A program made the position numbers and the translations under genes. From assembly GCA_023055355.1 (NCBI GenBank), contig JALJCS010000020.1:5749001-5813000 (forward strand): DNA of 64,000 bases, in the 5' to 3' direction. This DNA is from Agelaius tricolor (Eukaryota > Chordata > Aves > Passeriformes > Icteridae). The notes beneath the pieces were generated by a model. The model was not told the origin of the DNA and ran no database searches. It was given only the letters and a program-made list of their open reading frames with translations. Position 1 is the first letter of the stretch, and every line of letters begins with the position of its first letter. Of the stretch, positions 34,623-48,079 are shown piece by piece.

Positions 34623-37600
34623 GACATAGCTAAAGAGAAAAGTGAACGCCCCTGTCACCTGCAGTTACAAAAGTCAGGCCAGAGTCTGATTTTCCCTGAG
34701 GACCAAATACCTCTGGCAAGGTACTCAGGGCACCTGTGGGGAGTGGCCTGGAGCAGTTTGAACCCTCAGCAAATAATTTTGTGTCATAAACCCCTGGAGA
34801 ATCCTTCTCTAGACACTGATGGGGTGTGGGGAGATCCATTTCACCATGACTCTCCTTAGAGGACCGAGGTCCAAGGACCCCAAACTGCAGGCAGATGGAA
34901 ATTCATTCCTTCTTAAAAGCTGGAGGTTTGCAAACACTTAGCAGCCCTTCTGGGTAAGGTGTCATTTTTCATCTTCTTTGACTGTCATGAGGTCCTACAA
35001 TATTTACAGCAGCTCTGCAATAGCTCAGTAACTTATCCAGGAGCCAGCAAGTTCCCCCATCTGTCACACTTTATGTATCCAGAAGGAGTCTCCTAAAGAA
35101 AAGATGCTCTTGAATTTCTCTGCTCAAACCACCCTGACTTAAAGACCAAACACACCCTTCAGAAATGGCACAGAGCTGATTGTTTATACTTGTAAGGATA
35201 TATTTATGCCAGAAGTTACTTTGGACTCTCATTCCATGTGTGATTGTGCTCATCCTTGAACAGCATTTTCTGGCTTTTAATTGAATTTGTTTAATCCATT
35301 TAGAAGGGGGTTTTATTCAGAAAAGACACTCCTCTTCCAAAATAAGAAAAAAACAACTCACAGAGCCAACTGGGAGCCAATTATGGCCTGACATTCACAC
35401 TTAGCATCTTATTCTACACTTTCTTGAGAATAAATCTTGGCTCACCTCTTTCTCCTTCCCTTACAGCCATCCCTTGCCCAAGGCCATTTGAGAGAGATAA
35501 TTCAATGAGGGGTGAGGTAACACTTGCCTGAATGCAGCCCCTGTTAGTCCTGCTGCAGAGGCACATGCAGAGCTTTCATCCCAGCTTTCATCCCAGCCCC
35601 TCTCTCCTGTGCTGCCACAGCTCCTCCATCAGAGGCTGTCACTTTGCTAAGGCACACAAAGCTGGAGCCATCTGCTTGCTTCAATTAATTACAACTTGCT
35701 CCTGAGATTTTTGCTGGGACTCTCCTTTTCTGACGTGCTGAAATGGGAGCTGCAAGCATTAGGGGAATTGACCATGCTGTCCCACCTTTGAAATGAGAAT
35801 AAAAACAGATGCCCTCACTAAATAAGAAAAATGTATCATTTCAGCTCCCTCAGAAGTGTCTGGAGATGTCTTTCTCTGCAAATGACTTTACCACTTGCAC
35901 AAATAAGGCTGGGAAAGGCTGCAGTGTCAAGAATAGTTGAATTTTCAGCTACTTGCTCTTTAATAAATAATGACAGGCTGCACTTGGAGTTCAGCAAAGA
36001 AACTCCATTGCCCTTCTCCTGCCAGGACATCTAATGCATAATTACAGGATTGGACACCAAGTTTCCTGACACAGCAAGGTTAGTGCAGTCATGCACTTGA
36101 AAAGAGAACCCAGTGAAATTCAGGGTCAAGAGCTGATAAGTATTAAACTGCTCAGGTGTTATGCACTTGGGTTTTGACCTGCTCCATTTACATGCTTCCT
36201 GGAGATGTGTTATGGGGAAACTGGCCATGAAAACAGTGACTTTGGGGGCTCATTGCAAAAGAGAAATGTTCATAGCTCCGATAGGGAGAATTTTCTAAAT
36301 ACCTAAGTTGAACAATAGTAATATAATTTGCCAACATTGAAGCAAAACTTCTGGCTCACAGCCTAAAAAATACCATGGTATTTTTCCTCTCCTCTCAAAT
36401 ACACATGATTTAGGAAGGTCATGAAGCAAAAAACCCCCTCACCCTTACATGAATGCTCACGTAAGCATATGATGTTACAGCTTCTACCCCAAAAATATTG
36501 AGTCATCTGCCTAATTATTTCCAAATCACTGAAGTAACATTTCCATCATCTACTTCATCTGAACTGCTCTGTGATCAGATCCTGGAGAATCATTACCTTG
36601 TCACCAGCCTTATGACCTGCTCTGAGCACAGCTTGACATTGCAGCATAAAGAACCAACCTGAATTCTGTTGGAATATTCCCAAACTCACTAAAACCTCCT
36701 TCTCATCAGCTGCAATGTGAGGCTAAGCACAAAGAGGAGGGTAAGTCCAAGTGCTTTGGTGTTGCTGAGAGTCATCCAGCCAGCAGCTCCCAAGGGTTCC
36801 TGGCAGATTCACCCTTCCTTCCCAGGAGAATTCAGTGCACTTGTTTATCTTGGGCCAGCATCTGCTGGCTCATCCCAAACACAGAGAGAAATCTAAAAGG
36901 CAAAACGACTTTGCAAAGCTTTTCAGATTTGTGTCTCCCTGGTTTCCAGCCCCTGCCACAGAAGAAATGAGTTCTAATGCCCTGAGCTGGAGGGGAGCAC
37001 TGGGGTTGAAAGGTGAAGTGAGAGCAGCTTCATTAGCAGCTCTGCTGCTGGCAGGAAAAGCCCCAGTGCCTCTCTCAGTTTAGTCTGCATGGGAGAAGAA
37101 ACCAGAATGGGAATCAGTGTAACCTGCTCCTTTCACACTGCCTTTGAGAGAGCCACAGCCTCCTCCACCAGCAAAACCTGGCAGCTCTGAAATGCAGAGT
37201 TAGGAAATCTGGAAACTTCTGAGGAGGACTGGCACAGTTTATTAGTTTCTGCCTTTTGTTCAAAATTTGTACAGGCATCTGAAGTCTAAAGGGTCATAAA
37301 AGTCACTGAACAAGTGCCACTTTAAGAGATCAACTGCAAATAAAGGAACATATATCCAGCTGTTAAAATGATGCAGCCCATAAATGCCAAAAAAGAGTGA
37401 GTGTTTATAAGAGCTGTACATCTGCTGCTTCTCCCTCTCCATCTTATCCTTTCTGGATGCCCTTCAGAGTCTTCCTTGTAAAAAAAGGAAGGGGGAAAGG
37501 GGGGAAAGATGTGAAAGAATAGTTTTAAATCAGAAACCCAGGTTGTGAATTCCTTTTTGACAGAGAACTGTGAGTCTGACACTTCACTAGCCTGAAACCT

Positions 37601-37789
37601 GATTTCTCTCTCCCACTCTCAGCACAAAATGAAGGAGATGGCAGGTTGCAGCATTAGCACATTAAAGTCCCTTCTTAATCCATTCTTGCCAAGCAGCTGA
37701 TTTTGGGTGAACTTGCTGACAGCTCTGCAAACCTTTCTAGACTAATCTCTGCCAGTGACTGACATTCACAAGGGTTACGTGGTCAGATT
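34623..37789. other. Intergenic sequence with a small tandem duplication
   Basis: About 3.2 kb without a supported gene. AGCTTTCATCCC occurs twice in tandem at 35571-35594. The 35640-36060 part is AT-rich with several ATTA cores and is a weak regulatory candidate. Other frames stay under 90 codons. Confidence 0.5.
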
Positions 37790-38330
37790 ACAACCCTGGG
37801 CTGGAACTCCTTTACAGATTCTCAAATTCAATAATCTACTGCAAACAATTTAATTAGAGAATCATCTCCAGTCAGTTTAACAAGAATGTTCTTCACACTA
37901 TGTTCTAGAATTCACTTTTCTTCAATAAATCAGGGAATTTATTCTCCCTGTCACACATCATCTACTTGTTATTTGCTTGGCTTAAATATTTCAGCAAGTG
38001 CTTTAAGAACTCTTGCTGTTAAAAAATTTAGGTGGTGAATAAATATGCCAGTTTCTTATTTCTTAAGCCCCACTGATGCCAGGGACCAGATATTAAAGGC
38101 AACACTTCTGCTGAGATCTCACCACCAGAATTATACATTCACAGTGTTGTCAGAGGGCTTAGCACTGGATTGAATCAGTTCAGTGCTCTTAGCACATCAT
38201 CCCTTTAAACATCTGTAAATGAATAAAGCATATTTAATGGAAATCTGTCATGCACTAGTCATCTGCATTAGCAGGTTTTAGAATTTTAATGAGAATTATG
38301 TTAGGCCTTAATAATAATAAAGAGCCCAAC
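37790..38330. promoter_or_regulatory. Candidate conserved non-coding element
   Basis: This AT-rich, repeat-free 540-base block carries AAACAATTTAATTAG at 37843-37857, a SOX-like core next to a homeodomain-like core. It goes on through several TAAT and ATTA words to 38320. There is no open frame of note. It is one of the longer candidate blocks in the window. Function inferred. Confidence 0.4.
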
Positions 38331-40310
38331 CTTGCCCACATGGAACATAGGGGGGATGTTTTTTGCACACAGATTAAGGAGTTTTAAACATATGAACCAC
38401 ACAGCAGAACTTACACCAGGGATGGTGAAGAAAAACATCCATGGTCTAGAAATTATTTACAGGATACAAAGAGCATAAGGATCAAGCAAGGAGAGTTAAT
38501 AAAAAGTATGTACAAGGAAATGTATGTACACTGGATTTATTCATATTGAAAAGAGAAGAAGCAGCACTGTTTATTTTAAGGAGACCAGCCCACAGCTCAG
38601 TAAAGTCCCATGTACCTAAAGCTGGGTACACCTGGACATTTGATTAGTGCTGAGTTCAGTCAAAGCAGAAATGTGAGAATTGCTTTTTAATATCCTCACC
38701 TTAGAATGGGACCTGTTGATTCCCTTCCCAGCCTCTTGGGATTTGTTTCCTGATAATTGTGGGTCCCAGAAAAATACCCCTCATTAGCAGTAACTGCTCA
38801 ATGAATCAGATTCTGGGAAAAAAATTAAACCAGACCCCCATGAGATTTTATCAAGAACATGAGGTGAATATCAGTGGCTTCTCCCCTCTTTACCAAATCA
38901 CAAACTATCCCTGGGCTCCAGCAGTGGCCCAAAGCAGAACCACAAACATCTCAGAAGTCAGCTGAACAGTGGGATGCTTTTCATGCTCTCCTTTCCTGTG
39001 GGATCAGTCAGAATGACACAGAGCAGCCCAGTGCTGGCAGAAACAATGCCTGATGGAGCTGCACAGGCTGCCAGAGCCTGCCCAGCACCACCTTCTGAAT
39101 TCCTGCTGCCACGTGTGGAAAACAGCACTGAAAGGTTTGCCTCACTACAGAGCAGACAATGAACGGTAATTTAAGAACCTGTCTGCCTAAATAAAACTTG
39201 CAAGAAATGAAAAATGACATTCCTGATACAAGGTAATTACTGTAGTTCCAGCTATGCAGTCAGGGGCAAGGTACAAGGGAAAGCTTCCTGCATTTCATTT
39301 CCTACAAAATCACAGGTATTAATTAGCTTGGCTTTTCAAAAAGGTGCTGCCTTTGACGTTTGAACACATGCAGATTTTACAGAGGTTTGTAACCATCTGC
39401 TTTTTGAAAATTTACCCTGGTTTCTGTGACCTGACTGAATGGCCATGCAGAGCAGCATTTAACTGCTGAGAAATAGAAAGATTTTTTTTTTCTTGCTTCA
39501 TCCCAGATATTTAGCAGCTGTACTAATGGAACAAACCCTGGTTCAGGTAAGTCTTCTGACTTTTCAGCAGCAGTAACAATTTCTGTGGACATTAGCCAGG
39601 GGAAGTAAATAAGGAGCAGATTTAGAGCTCATGACCATGCTGGTTTTCTGATTAGGAAGTAGGGGAGGTGAGTTAAATGACCAGATTTAGGTGAATCTTT
39701 GTTTGAATAATGAAGCACTAGAAAAACTGTGATGCCATACAAGATTGGCAAACCATGGATATTTTTTCCTCCTTTTTCCAAAACAAAAGCCTCTCCTAGA
39801 ATGACAGCAAGGCTGGTAAGCCTGGCTGAGGGCTCTGCTCTTCCCAGAATCTGAAAGGCAACATCTTTCTAAGAGCCTTGAGTTCTGTAAAATGAAAAAA
39901 TAAAGTCTGCTATTTCAGCTCATGTCACCATTATCATTACACAAAAGCAGCTTAGTCCTTCCCAAGGGGTCAGGGCAGTGACTTTGCCCCATCCCCATGG
40001 GCAGCAGGTGCCACCCCTCTCTGAATGTGAGCACAGCTCCCCTCACAGACTGGCACATTCCCCCCACATCAGCTGCTGCATCTCTGCTGCAAATTCTCTG
40101 CCTTCTGTGAGTAGGAAAATGCCTTTGTCTGTCCTGAGCATCCCTGGATGAGATGGTAAATTTAAAATCTGTGCTGTGGTAGCCTTAATCCATGGCTGGC
40201 CTCCAGAGATGCCTGTGAGCTGATCCAGTGCCACAGCTGCTGACAGATGTCACAGGCAGCAGCCAGGTACCCACACACTGAAATTCCTCCCTGCACAGAA
40301 CTGAATATTC
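38331..40310. other. Intergenic sequence, nothing recognised
   Basis: Frames are below 77 codons and opposed. A short T run lies near 39482-39491. No transposon was recognised. Confidence 0.55.
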
Positions 40311-41060
40311 CCCTGTCTCTCATTAGAGCTCCTCACCATTCTCGTTTATGATCTTTCCACCATACTTACAAGTGCCTTGCTGTTAATAAGCACTGTCACT
40401 CCACCTATTATGTTTCAGATAAATACATTGCAGTAATTAATAGAGAGTAACAATTTGATTTTAAAGATATTGACTATGCCCCAGCATGAAAAATGACTTG
40501 ACTGTCACTGCAAGCTCAGCCAGTCCCCCATTAGATTCAACGTGCAGCTCTTATGGGGAATGGTACAGAAATCCCTCATCAGTAAAATTATATTCATTAG
40601 CCCGCAGTTTAGAAATGAAGCTGGTAAACCAACTTTATCTGCTCTCTGTGGGGTGAAGAGACTTTTGATAACAGCTTTTTAATTAGATGAGGCTCCTTAG
40701 CATCAGCATGCAGATAAGTGGAACTGCATGAATTACCAATACTTTGTAGAAGTAGATCTTTTGATTTGGAATACAACAACAACAAAAAGTTTTTAACATC
40801 AAAAGTACTGGGGACAAGGCTGCTTGTGAGTAATAGCATCTGTATAAATTATAGCAGGAGCAGCTGCAGCAGAGATGAATGCCTGTAAAAATGAGCCTGC
40901 TAGAAGAAGCCTGTTCACATCAAAACTCAGAAAAATCCAGTACCAAGTGAATATTAAAACTTCCAGCCAGTTCCCACTCGGATGAGAGCTGCCTAACACT
41001 CGCTTTTGCTTGTGGGACCTTGATTATAAAACATTTATCACATTTTCATCCCTTTTTAAA
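40311..41060. promoter_or_regulatory. Candidate conserved element with GATA motif
   Basis: The block is repeat-free and contains TTTTTAATTAGATGAGG around 40676 and a consensus GATA-factor site CAGATAAG at 40711-40718. TGCAG precedes and CTGCA follows the GATA site within 20 bases. Minus-strand frames of 66-76 codons here are chance-like. Enhancer function is inferred. Confidence 0.38.
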
Positions 41061-44000
41061 TGATTTCTTCCAGGGGAGTTCTTTATTGGCAAGCATATCT
41101 AGTGATTCCATATGCCAAGCAGGCAGGAAAAACTGCAGGAGAATGGAAAGGCTGAATATTTCATTCAGTCCCTGGTTGCACAGGTTTATGCTTCTGGAGC
41201 ACTCAGCACAAGATACAAGGTTTAAATAAAGCTATTTGCAAGAAAATGGCTGCTAAGTTTCCCCCTTTGAACCAGCAAGTCACACAACCTCTCAGGTGGG
41301 AAAGAACCCAGAGCAAAAATCAGTGGTTCCCACAGGAGCACTGAAACTAGACTCCTGAGAAAACTCAGTTCCTCACAGCAAGTTTTATTCACACTTTGAA
41401 TAAAAGTGAAGCTTTCACAACACCCCACATTCTCCCTTTGCTGCTCTCTGTGTAGAGACAGGAGGAAAAAACAAGATATTGGCCAACAAGATGCCTTCAA
41501 AGGCACCTGTGGGAGGAGGGAAGGATCCTGCCCTTTGCCTCCTGGTTTGATAGAAGATTGCTTTCCATGCTGGCTTGGAGCCTCCTGTTTGCTCCCACAT
41601 GGAGCTTCTCAGGGTCTGGGCACTCAGAATCAGGAGATTGCTGCATTTGTCTGTGCCTTTGAAGGTTTTGATGGGCACCTCTCTCTCTGCACAAGGTGAG
41701 TGTACACACACTGAATAAAGCACCTGAGGTGTGTTTCCCTTCAGCCCTTACTGGGCACCCCAAGCTTCCCCTGAGCTCTCATCACCCCCATGCTGTAGGT
41801 GCAGAGACAAAGTGCTGCTGCACTCAGGCTCAGAGCTGCCATTTCCATGGGGAGTGTCCAAGGGCAGCATTTCCAGACTCATCAGTCACTTCTCTTTCCC
41901 CTGTCAGACCCTTCCTGGCTGGAGGCACCCTTAAATACGTGTTACCTACCAGAGCTTGGGTTCTGAATGCCAAATTGAACACTCCAGCAGCCACAGACTG
42001 GCACAAACCCTGTGCCCACAAAGGTTGGAATCTTCCTGGGCAAAGGTTGACCACCAGGTGACCCAAGGCCCAACACTGAGGTGTTTTACAGGGACAGAGC
42101 TTGCAGGGGGAAGCAGAACAGCAAAAGCTGAGCCATAGGCTCTATTCTCCTCCTTTCCATGTGGTTTGCAGCATCCAACCCGGCCCAGAAACCACCCCAG
42201 GGTCCTACACCTGGCAATTGCACCTATTTCTTACCATTCTGTGTAAGAGAAAGATTATTGTCATCTAAGGAAAATGCAGAAAATGCATTTTCTAGAGGCT
42301 CCAGGAAGTGCAGGATTTCTAAGGTCCAGGTCAGGATGAGACAGGTTCTCACCTCCTTAATGTGAGTTAGGAAGCACAAACATCCTCCTGAGCAGGCACT
42401 CCTGTGATTGACTCACTTTTAGCACCAGGATGCTGGATAGGAAAACACCTGAGCTGTGTTTGAGCTGTGTCCAGTCCCATGGGAGAAGGGATGAGTGGGA
42501 TACCTCAGCTCTGATCCTCACCTTGCTGGTCCATAGAGACTTACTGCAGGGAAAAATCAAGTGTGCCAAATTCCCAGGAGGTTTTTGTGTCCTCCCAGCA
42601 GGCACCCAAGCCCAGCATCCCTCTCCTGGCCCTGCAGCCCTTCCTCCTGCTGAGGATCAGATCCATGAACTCGCTTCCTCTGAAGGATTCCTCCTCTCCC
42701 AGCGCACATCTTTGTTCCCCCTGAGGCAGAGAAAGCCTCCTGCCACAGAGCTCTTCACTGAGGCTGTTCCTGCTATCACCAAGCTCTTCTGAAAATTCTG
42801 TAATACTCCCCTGTCTGCTCAACACTGAATTTTGTGGGGAAAGGTCTTGCCTGGGTTTAAAATAATTGCAGGGAGAGAGGAGGCGAGCGGAGGAGCACAC
42901 ACACCTTGCTGAACAAAGACAGATATTTTACATACCACACAGCACCACTGTAATTTAAATGATGTCAAATGTAGCTCTTAGGAACTCTCTGCTCCAAGAA
43001 ATAAACTTGCAGACAGTTTTAATACCATTCAGTTGTCAAACAAAGTAGTGATTTACATAATAGCACACTACTGAGTCTGAAAGTCCCAACTCTTCCATAA
43101 GGCTCCTTGGCACAACACTTCTCTCTCCAGGAATATTTACATTATTTTATTCAGCACAATGCAGCTCTGTGGGTCCCAGTGGATTGAGCTGTATCAAATG
43201 TATTTTCTTTGAAAATATGGAAGTCTTTTGTGCTTTTTTGACAGAAGAAACTCAATCACCTGGTCTCAGAAGATTTGCAGGAGCTCACTCCTGGCTCCAG
43301 CACACACCAAAGCTCCTGCCTGCCAGCTCAGTTATGGAAATGGCTCTCATGCATCCTCCAGCTTCCCAGCAAAGGAGAGGTAATGAGCAGAGATGGGAAT
43401 AATTAAATCCCAAATTTGATTCCTATTTTGCACACTAATTCTACTTTGTAATCCACACCCCCCTGTGCCTCCAAATGCACTGTGGCTAAAGGGGTTTTTG
43501 TTCAAGCAGTCAGTAGGGAGGTGACAGCACTGACCACATCAGTCCCAGCTGGTACAGACACACCCCAAACAGCTGCCTTTCATTACAATACCATGTAATC
43601 TGATTAATATCTGCAGTCTAAAAATCCATAAGCTCTTTTCAGGCTTTTTTTTTTTTTTGTTGTTTGTTTTTCTCTAGCAGCATAATGTGAAGAAAAATAA
43701 TTAAAAAAAAAGAAAAGTGCCTGGAAGAGAGCTGAAATTCTCCTTGTTTTGGGAAGCAGGGTTTGTGCCCACACTGTTATTGCTGGTTAAAGGAGCAGCT
43801 TTGGGCATACACTGTGGGAGAACCTCTGCTGCCCTGAACAAGAACCACTGGGAGAGGTTTCCAACAAATTATGGAAGTCAGGGGCAAGAGGAGATTGTGG
43901 GACCTGTAGTGACTTTCTGAAGGTCACACATTCTGTTTGCACAAATCTAAAGAGTTCTGTCACCCCATCCCATTTTAATCAAAATGACATTGTTTCACTT

Positions 44001-44857
44001 TGAGTGAAATTTTCCACCATGATATTTTGTATCTGAACCTACATTTTTCCACACAAAACCAATGAAGTTCCTAAGAACAAAGCCAGTTTGAGAGATGCTT
44101 ATTTTGGTTGTCTGGAGTTTTACAAAAGAATCTTCTATTTTGGCAGGTATATGATCTTCAAACTGCTCTGGACACTGCAATTTCCAGGAACCTCAACTAA
44201 CCTGGGTTTGAAGGACAGGCTGCTGCATTTGCCACTTCTGCAATGTATAATGTTATAATGTCAGGAAAAATACAGTGATTCTAATCACATTGTGCTTCAC
44301 ACAGGGCAGAACAAGGGGGATATAAACCAAAATGCTTTACCATGCAGAATGGATTTTGAATATATATATTGAACAGTATAACTATGCAAATAACATCAGT
44401 GACTGATCTTAAGGTCAAAAAAATAAAATATCCTTCTCACAGGTGTAGGACATCACCCTCATATGGCAGAGCAGCTTTACCAAACACATTCAAATTCATT
44501 ATTGTATTTCAGCCACCTTTTTGTTCTCTTGGTTGCAAGTTCTGAATTGTGGGATCATCCAGCCAGTCCCAGAGCTTCCCTTTTCACTTGAGCATCACAA
44601 TAGGACAGCTCCCTCCAAACCCCCCCTGCCAAAAGCTACATTTCAGCTTGTGAAAAACCATCTAGAACACTTCTCCAGTGGTGTGTGCATGGCTAGCCAA
44701 GAACAGCTCCACTGCAGAATTACAGCTCAGCTATCTCAGTGTTTACCTTGATGAAAATCTAATCCTTGTTCCTGCCTCAGCAGGGCTGTCTTGGCTCAGC
44801 CTCTCTGCTCTGATAACCTTGCTCAGCACACAAGTAGCTGCAGCTCACAACTTTCCA
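41061..44857. other. Intergenic sequence, GC-moderate part at 41.4-42.9 kb
   Basis: Many opposed frames of 70-121 codons cover 41.4-42.9 kb, none recognised. A T run lies at 43645-43658. No splice pattern, promoter or repeat consensus was identified. Confidence 0.5.
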
Positions 44858-44875
44858 GTGTGTGTGTGTGTGTGT
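44858..44875. repeat. Short GT microsatellite
   Basis: Nine uninterrupted GT units. Too short to be more than a simple repeat. Confidence 0.9.
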
Positions 44876-47800
44876 TGTTTTGTTAGGTGTATGCTGAGCA
44901 TTTTAAAAAGTGCTGCAGTCATTAATGAACAGAATTTCAATTTACTATCATCTAGCCATTTAAATGTGGGGGCTTTTTAATTCTCTGCTGGTAAAACCCT
45001 CATGCCTCATGTTTCATATTGGCTCCCAGGTATTATAACTACTGGTCTTGCATGTAGAATATTATTTCACAGTATTACATCTTGCTCAAGTCAGTCTTTA
45101 GTTGAAAGAAGCTGAAGTTAAAGTCCTCAGTCTGAAGTTAAATGAAGCCATATTTTCATTCTCTTCACTGCAGAGACATATAACCAACTTTAGGAAAAAG
45201 ACATCTTAAAATGCCCCAAGGGTTTCAAAACCAGGATAAATAAAGCCGAGAAGACAAAAGAAAAGACACATGTTACAAGCCTCAAACAACCCTAAACACT
45301 AGGAATACTAAAATATTTCAGCCTCTGTCCCTTCAATTCATCCATTACCATCAGAGCAGTGCTCTAAATAGTTCAAATATTTATTTCTCATTTTGATAAT
45401 TCCAAGAGTTCATTGCATTTAGCACTGAGGATACACAGACAGAGATCCCTCGAAAGTGAGTTGAACTCATGTCTCCAGTAGCTGAATCTCCCCTGTATCC
45501 CAGCATGGGTTACCCACACAGGTAAGCAGCAAGAATCCAAATAAATTTACCTAAGTGAATCACCTCACTTTGGGTGAAATTCTCTCTTTGCCAGAGAAGC
45601 AGGAGTATTTTTTTTAGCATGACACAACTTCTTTCCTTTCCATCCTTTCTGCTCTACTTTCCTCAGAAAGCTGGGAGGTCACAATGGCACCCAGATTCCA
45701 GTTTCCTGGAGCTTATGCATATGAAAAACAGGGATTCAGAGTTCAGTCTTAGTACATCAGAATGCCAGTGTCAGAATAGCCTGCAGGAAAAAAACCTCTA
45801 ACTTTACTTCAAGTTTTTTAGCTCTTTCTTACATATCCACCCTATATACTATAGTAATGTTCTTTTTTTTTTCTTTGGTCTCTGTTTTTGGAGATGGCAA
45901 AGGTGAAACTGATGCAATTATCAAATAAAAATTGTGGTTTAGATATTTTGCAAGGTCACCTAAACCTTGGAATAGCTGATGCTTTGGTAGAGACAGAAAC
46001 AGATGAATCAACACACAGTCATTTTTCAGAGTGTTCAGCTATGAATTGGTGATTAACCTTTGGAACATATCATGAGGGAAAGAGGCTGATTCTCCCTCTC
46101 ATTGCCTTCAAATCAAAGCTGCTCATCTTCCATAGCCCAGACCAAGCTACTGTGTTCAGCACAGGACTATCTGTCTGAAATTCTTCACCCCATTCTTTGT
46201 AGCAAAAGAGACCACAGAAGTATAAAATATTTTCCAGTTGAAACTCTGCCTGCCATGGAATATCATTTCCAGTGCCCACAAGCCACTATTTTAGTGTCCA
46301 TCTCACAACCTCATTTTATCTTTCTTTAATACTGCTTGGAGAAATTGCAGTGTGTTGGTATTGCCACATTCTAAGCTTCTAGAACTTATCCTGAATTCTG
46401 AAATTTCCTAATGCCTTTTGTCAAATTAGATAGGTATCACCTTAGATAGATATCAATGGGTAATGGGTAAAAGAGAGCCAGAACTGAGCAGGCACAGAAC
46501 AGAACAGTGGGATCAACATCTAATATTGGCAGAAAGCACTGTCCATGCCCTTTAATTAGAGAGAACACTATTTATGAGTGACAAATAAATCATCTTCCTT
46601 ACTGGCATTTTTTGATTTTTGGTGTACTTTGTCTTCATGGAAATTTGTAATGAAGTATGAGGACTTGCCCTTTATACAATGAATTTTGTAAGAAGGAAAA
46701 GCAAATTTGATGTCAAAATAATTCTCAATTAAGACTGTTCACTCCTTCTGAAAGAAAGTTTAAATCTGCAGAAATCTTTGTTAGATGGCTGACCACAATA
46801 TGTGGTCATGTGAGTCTGTCCAGAGATGCTCTGGCATCTTGCTCTAGGCTGTGCTACTGTTTATTTTGGAAAAAAAGAAGATACAGCAAATACTCCTGGC
46901 ACATCTTCTTCAAACTCAGTCTTCTGGGATAGAAGTCAGTGAAAGACTTGCTTTGTACTTGACCTCAAAAAAGGACATTTGACTTTTGAGTAACCATACT
47001 AGAAAACCAGGTTAAGAGAAGAACTTAAATGAGAACCAGATGCTGTATCTGAACTGAATTTTCATGAGTTCATGAATTATAGAAACCCCGGGGGCAGAGG
47101 TGGTATCAAACTTATAATTCAATTTCAGTTGCTATTTCAAAGTCCTATTCCAGCACACAGAGATCCAGGGGGAATCTGAACAACTTTTGTGAAGAGTTCT
47201 TTTTGTTATATTTGAATACCAAATAATTCACTGATTTGCTTCGCACCTCAGATAAGAAACCTCTAGTTCTGATTCTTCCTCAGCTATCACAGCAGGCAGT
47301 GCCATATCCAAACACCCTTAATCTGGGTAGATGTCACGTTTCACCAGTGTACACATGGTTAAAGAATTTGTAGGGCAGCTGAAAAACAGCTTGTCTTTGA
47401 AATCATGCTTAGCCTTGCTTGAAACTTCTCCCAGCCTTGCTGGATGCTTTAAAAAAAGCAGTCAAGCTACAAAATATTAAATAAAAGCAAGCACTAAACA
47501 GCCTTCTCATATTTTTATAGAGGATTTTAAAAAACCATTGCACTCCCATTATTTTAAAGATGCTGTTGGTAACTACAGGAGGTGGAAAAGGCTTTTTGTG
47601 CCTGTAAAATCTGTGCTATGTAATTTTGCTTCACTCGAACATGAGTGTGTGCACATGGAAACAAAATGTTAAGTTCTGAGCTTATTTACCTTTCCTCTTC
47701 CTGGTGAACTGATACTGAAAGTGGCTGTTTGAAGTCAGCCCTTTTATTCACAAGCCAGGAAGGGGTTGGATAAAGCAGGACCCTGTCTGACAGCAGCATT

Positions 47801-48079
47801 TTGCTGCTGCTCTGCCTCAGGTGCTGCTGGTGGAGAAGCAAAGGCAGCAGCGTGGAGCAGATGGCCTGATGTGCTCCAATAAACTCCTACAACACACAGT
47901 GCTGTGCATCTGCACAAAGCTGCACTTCCAACCTCGGGCCTCTCAAGCCCAGGTCTGTCTCCTAAATTATTTATTTCTCAGATCAAGCTTAATAATAATG
48001 TAGGGAAGGATTTGGTTTTGTGATGAAGAGAGGTTTAACAAAGCCAACAGCGTGCCTACAAGCTTTGCTCTTCAGCACA
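44876..48079. other. AT-rich intergenic sequence, nothing recognised
   Basis: About 3.2 kb of AT-rich DNA has few frames above 70 codons. No simple repeat, transposon or gene signal was recognised, apart from a short T run near 45862-45871. Confidence 0.55.

Noticed and set aside
34458..34859. 133-codon plus-strand frame with Lys/Glu/Arg repeats
   Set aside because: The coding appearance comes entirely from reading through the GAAA microsatellite.
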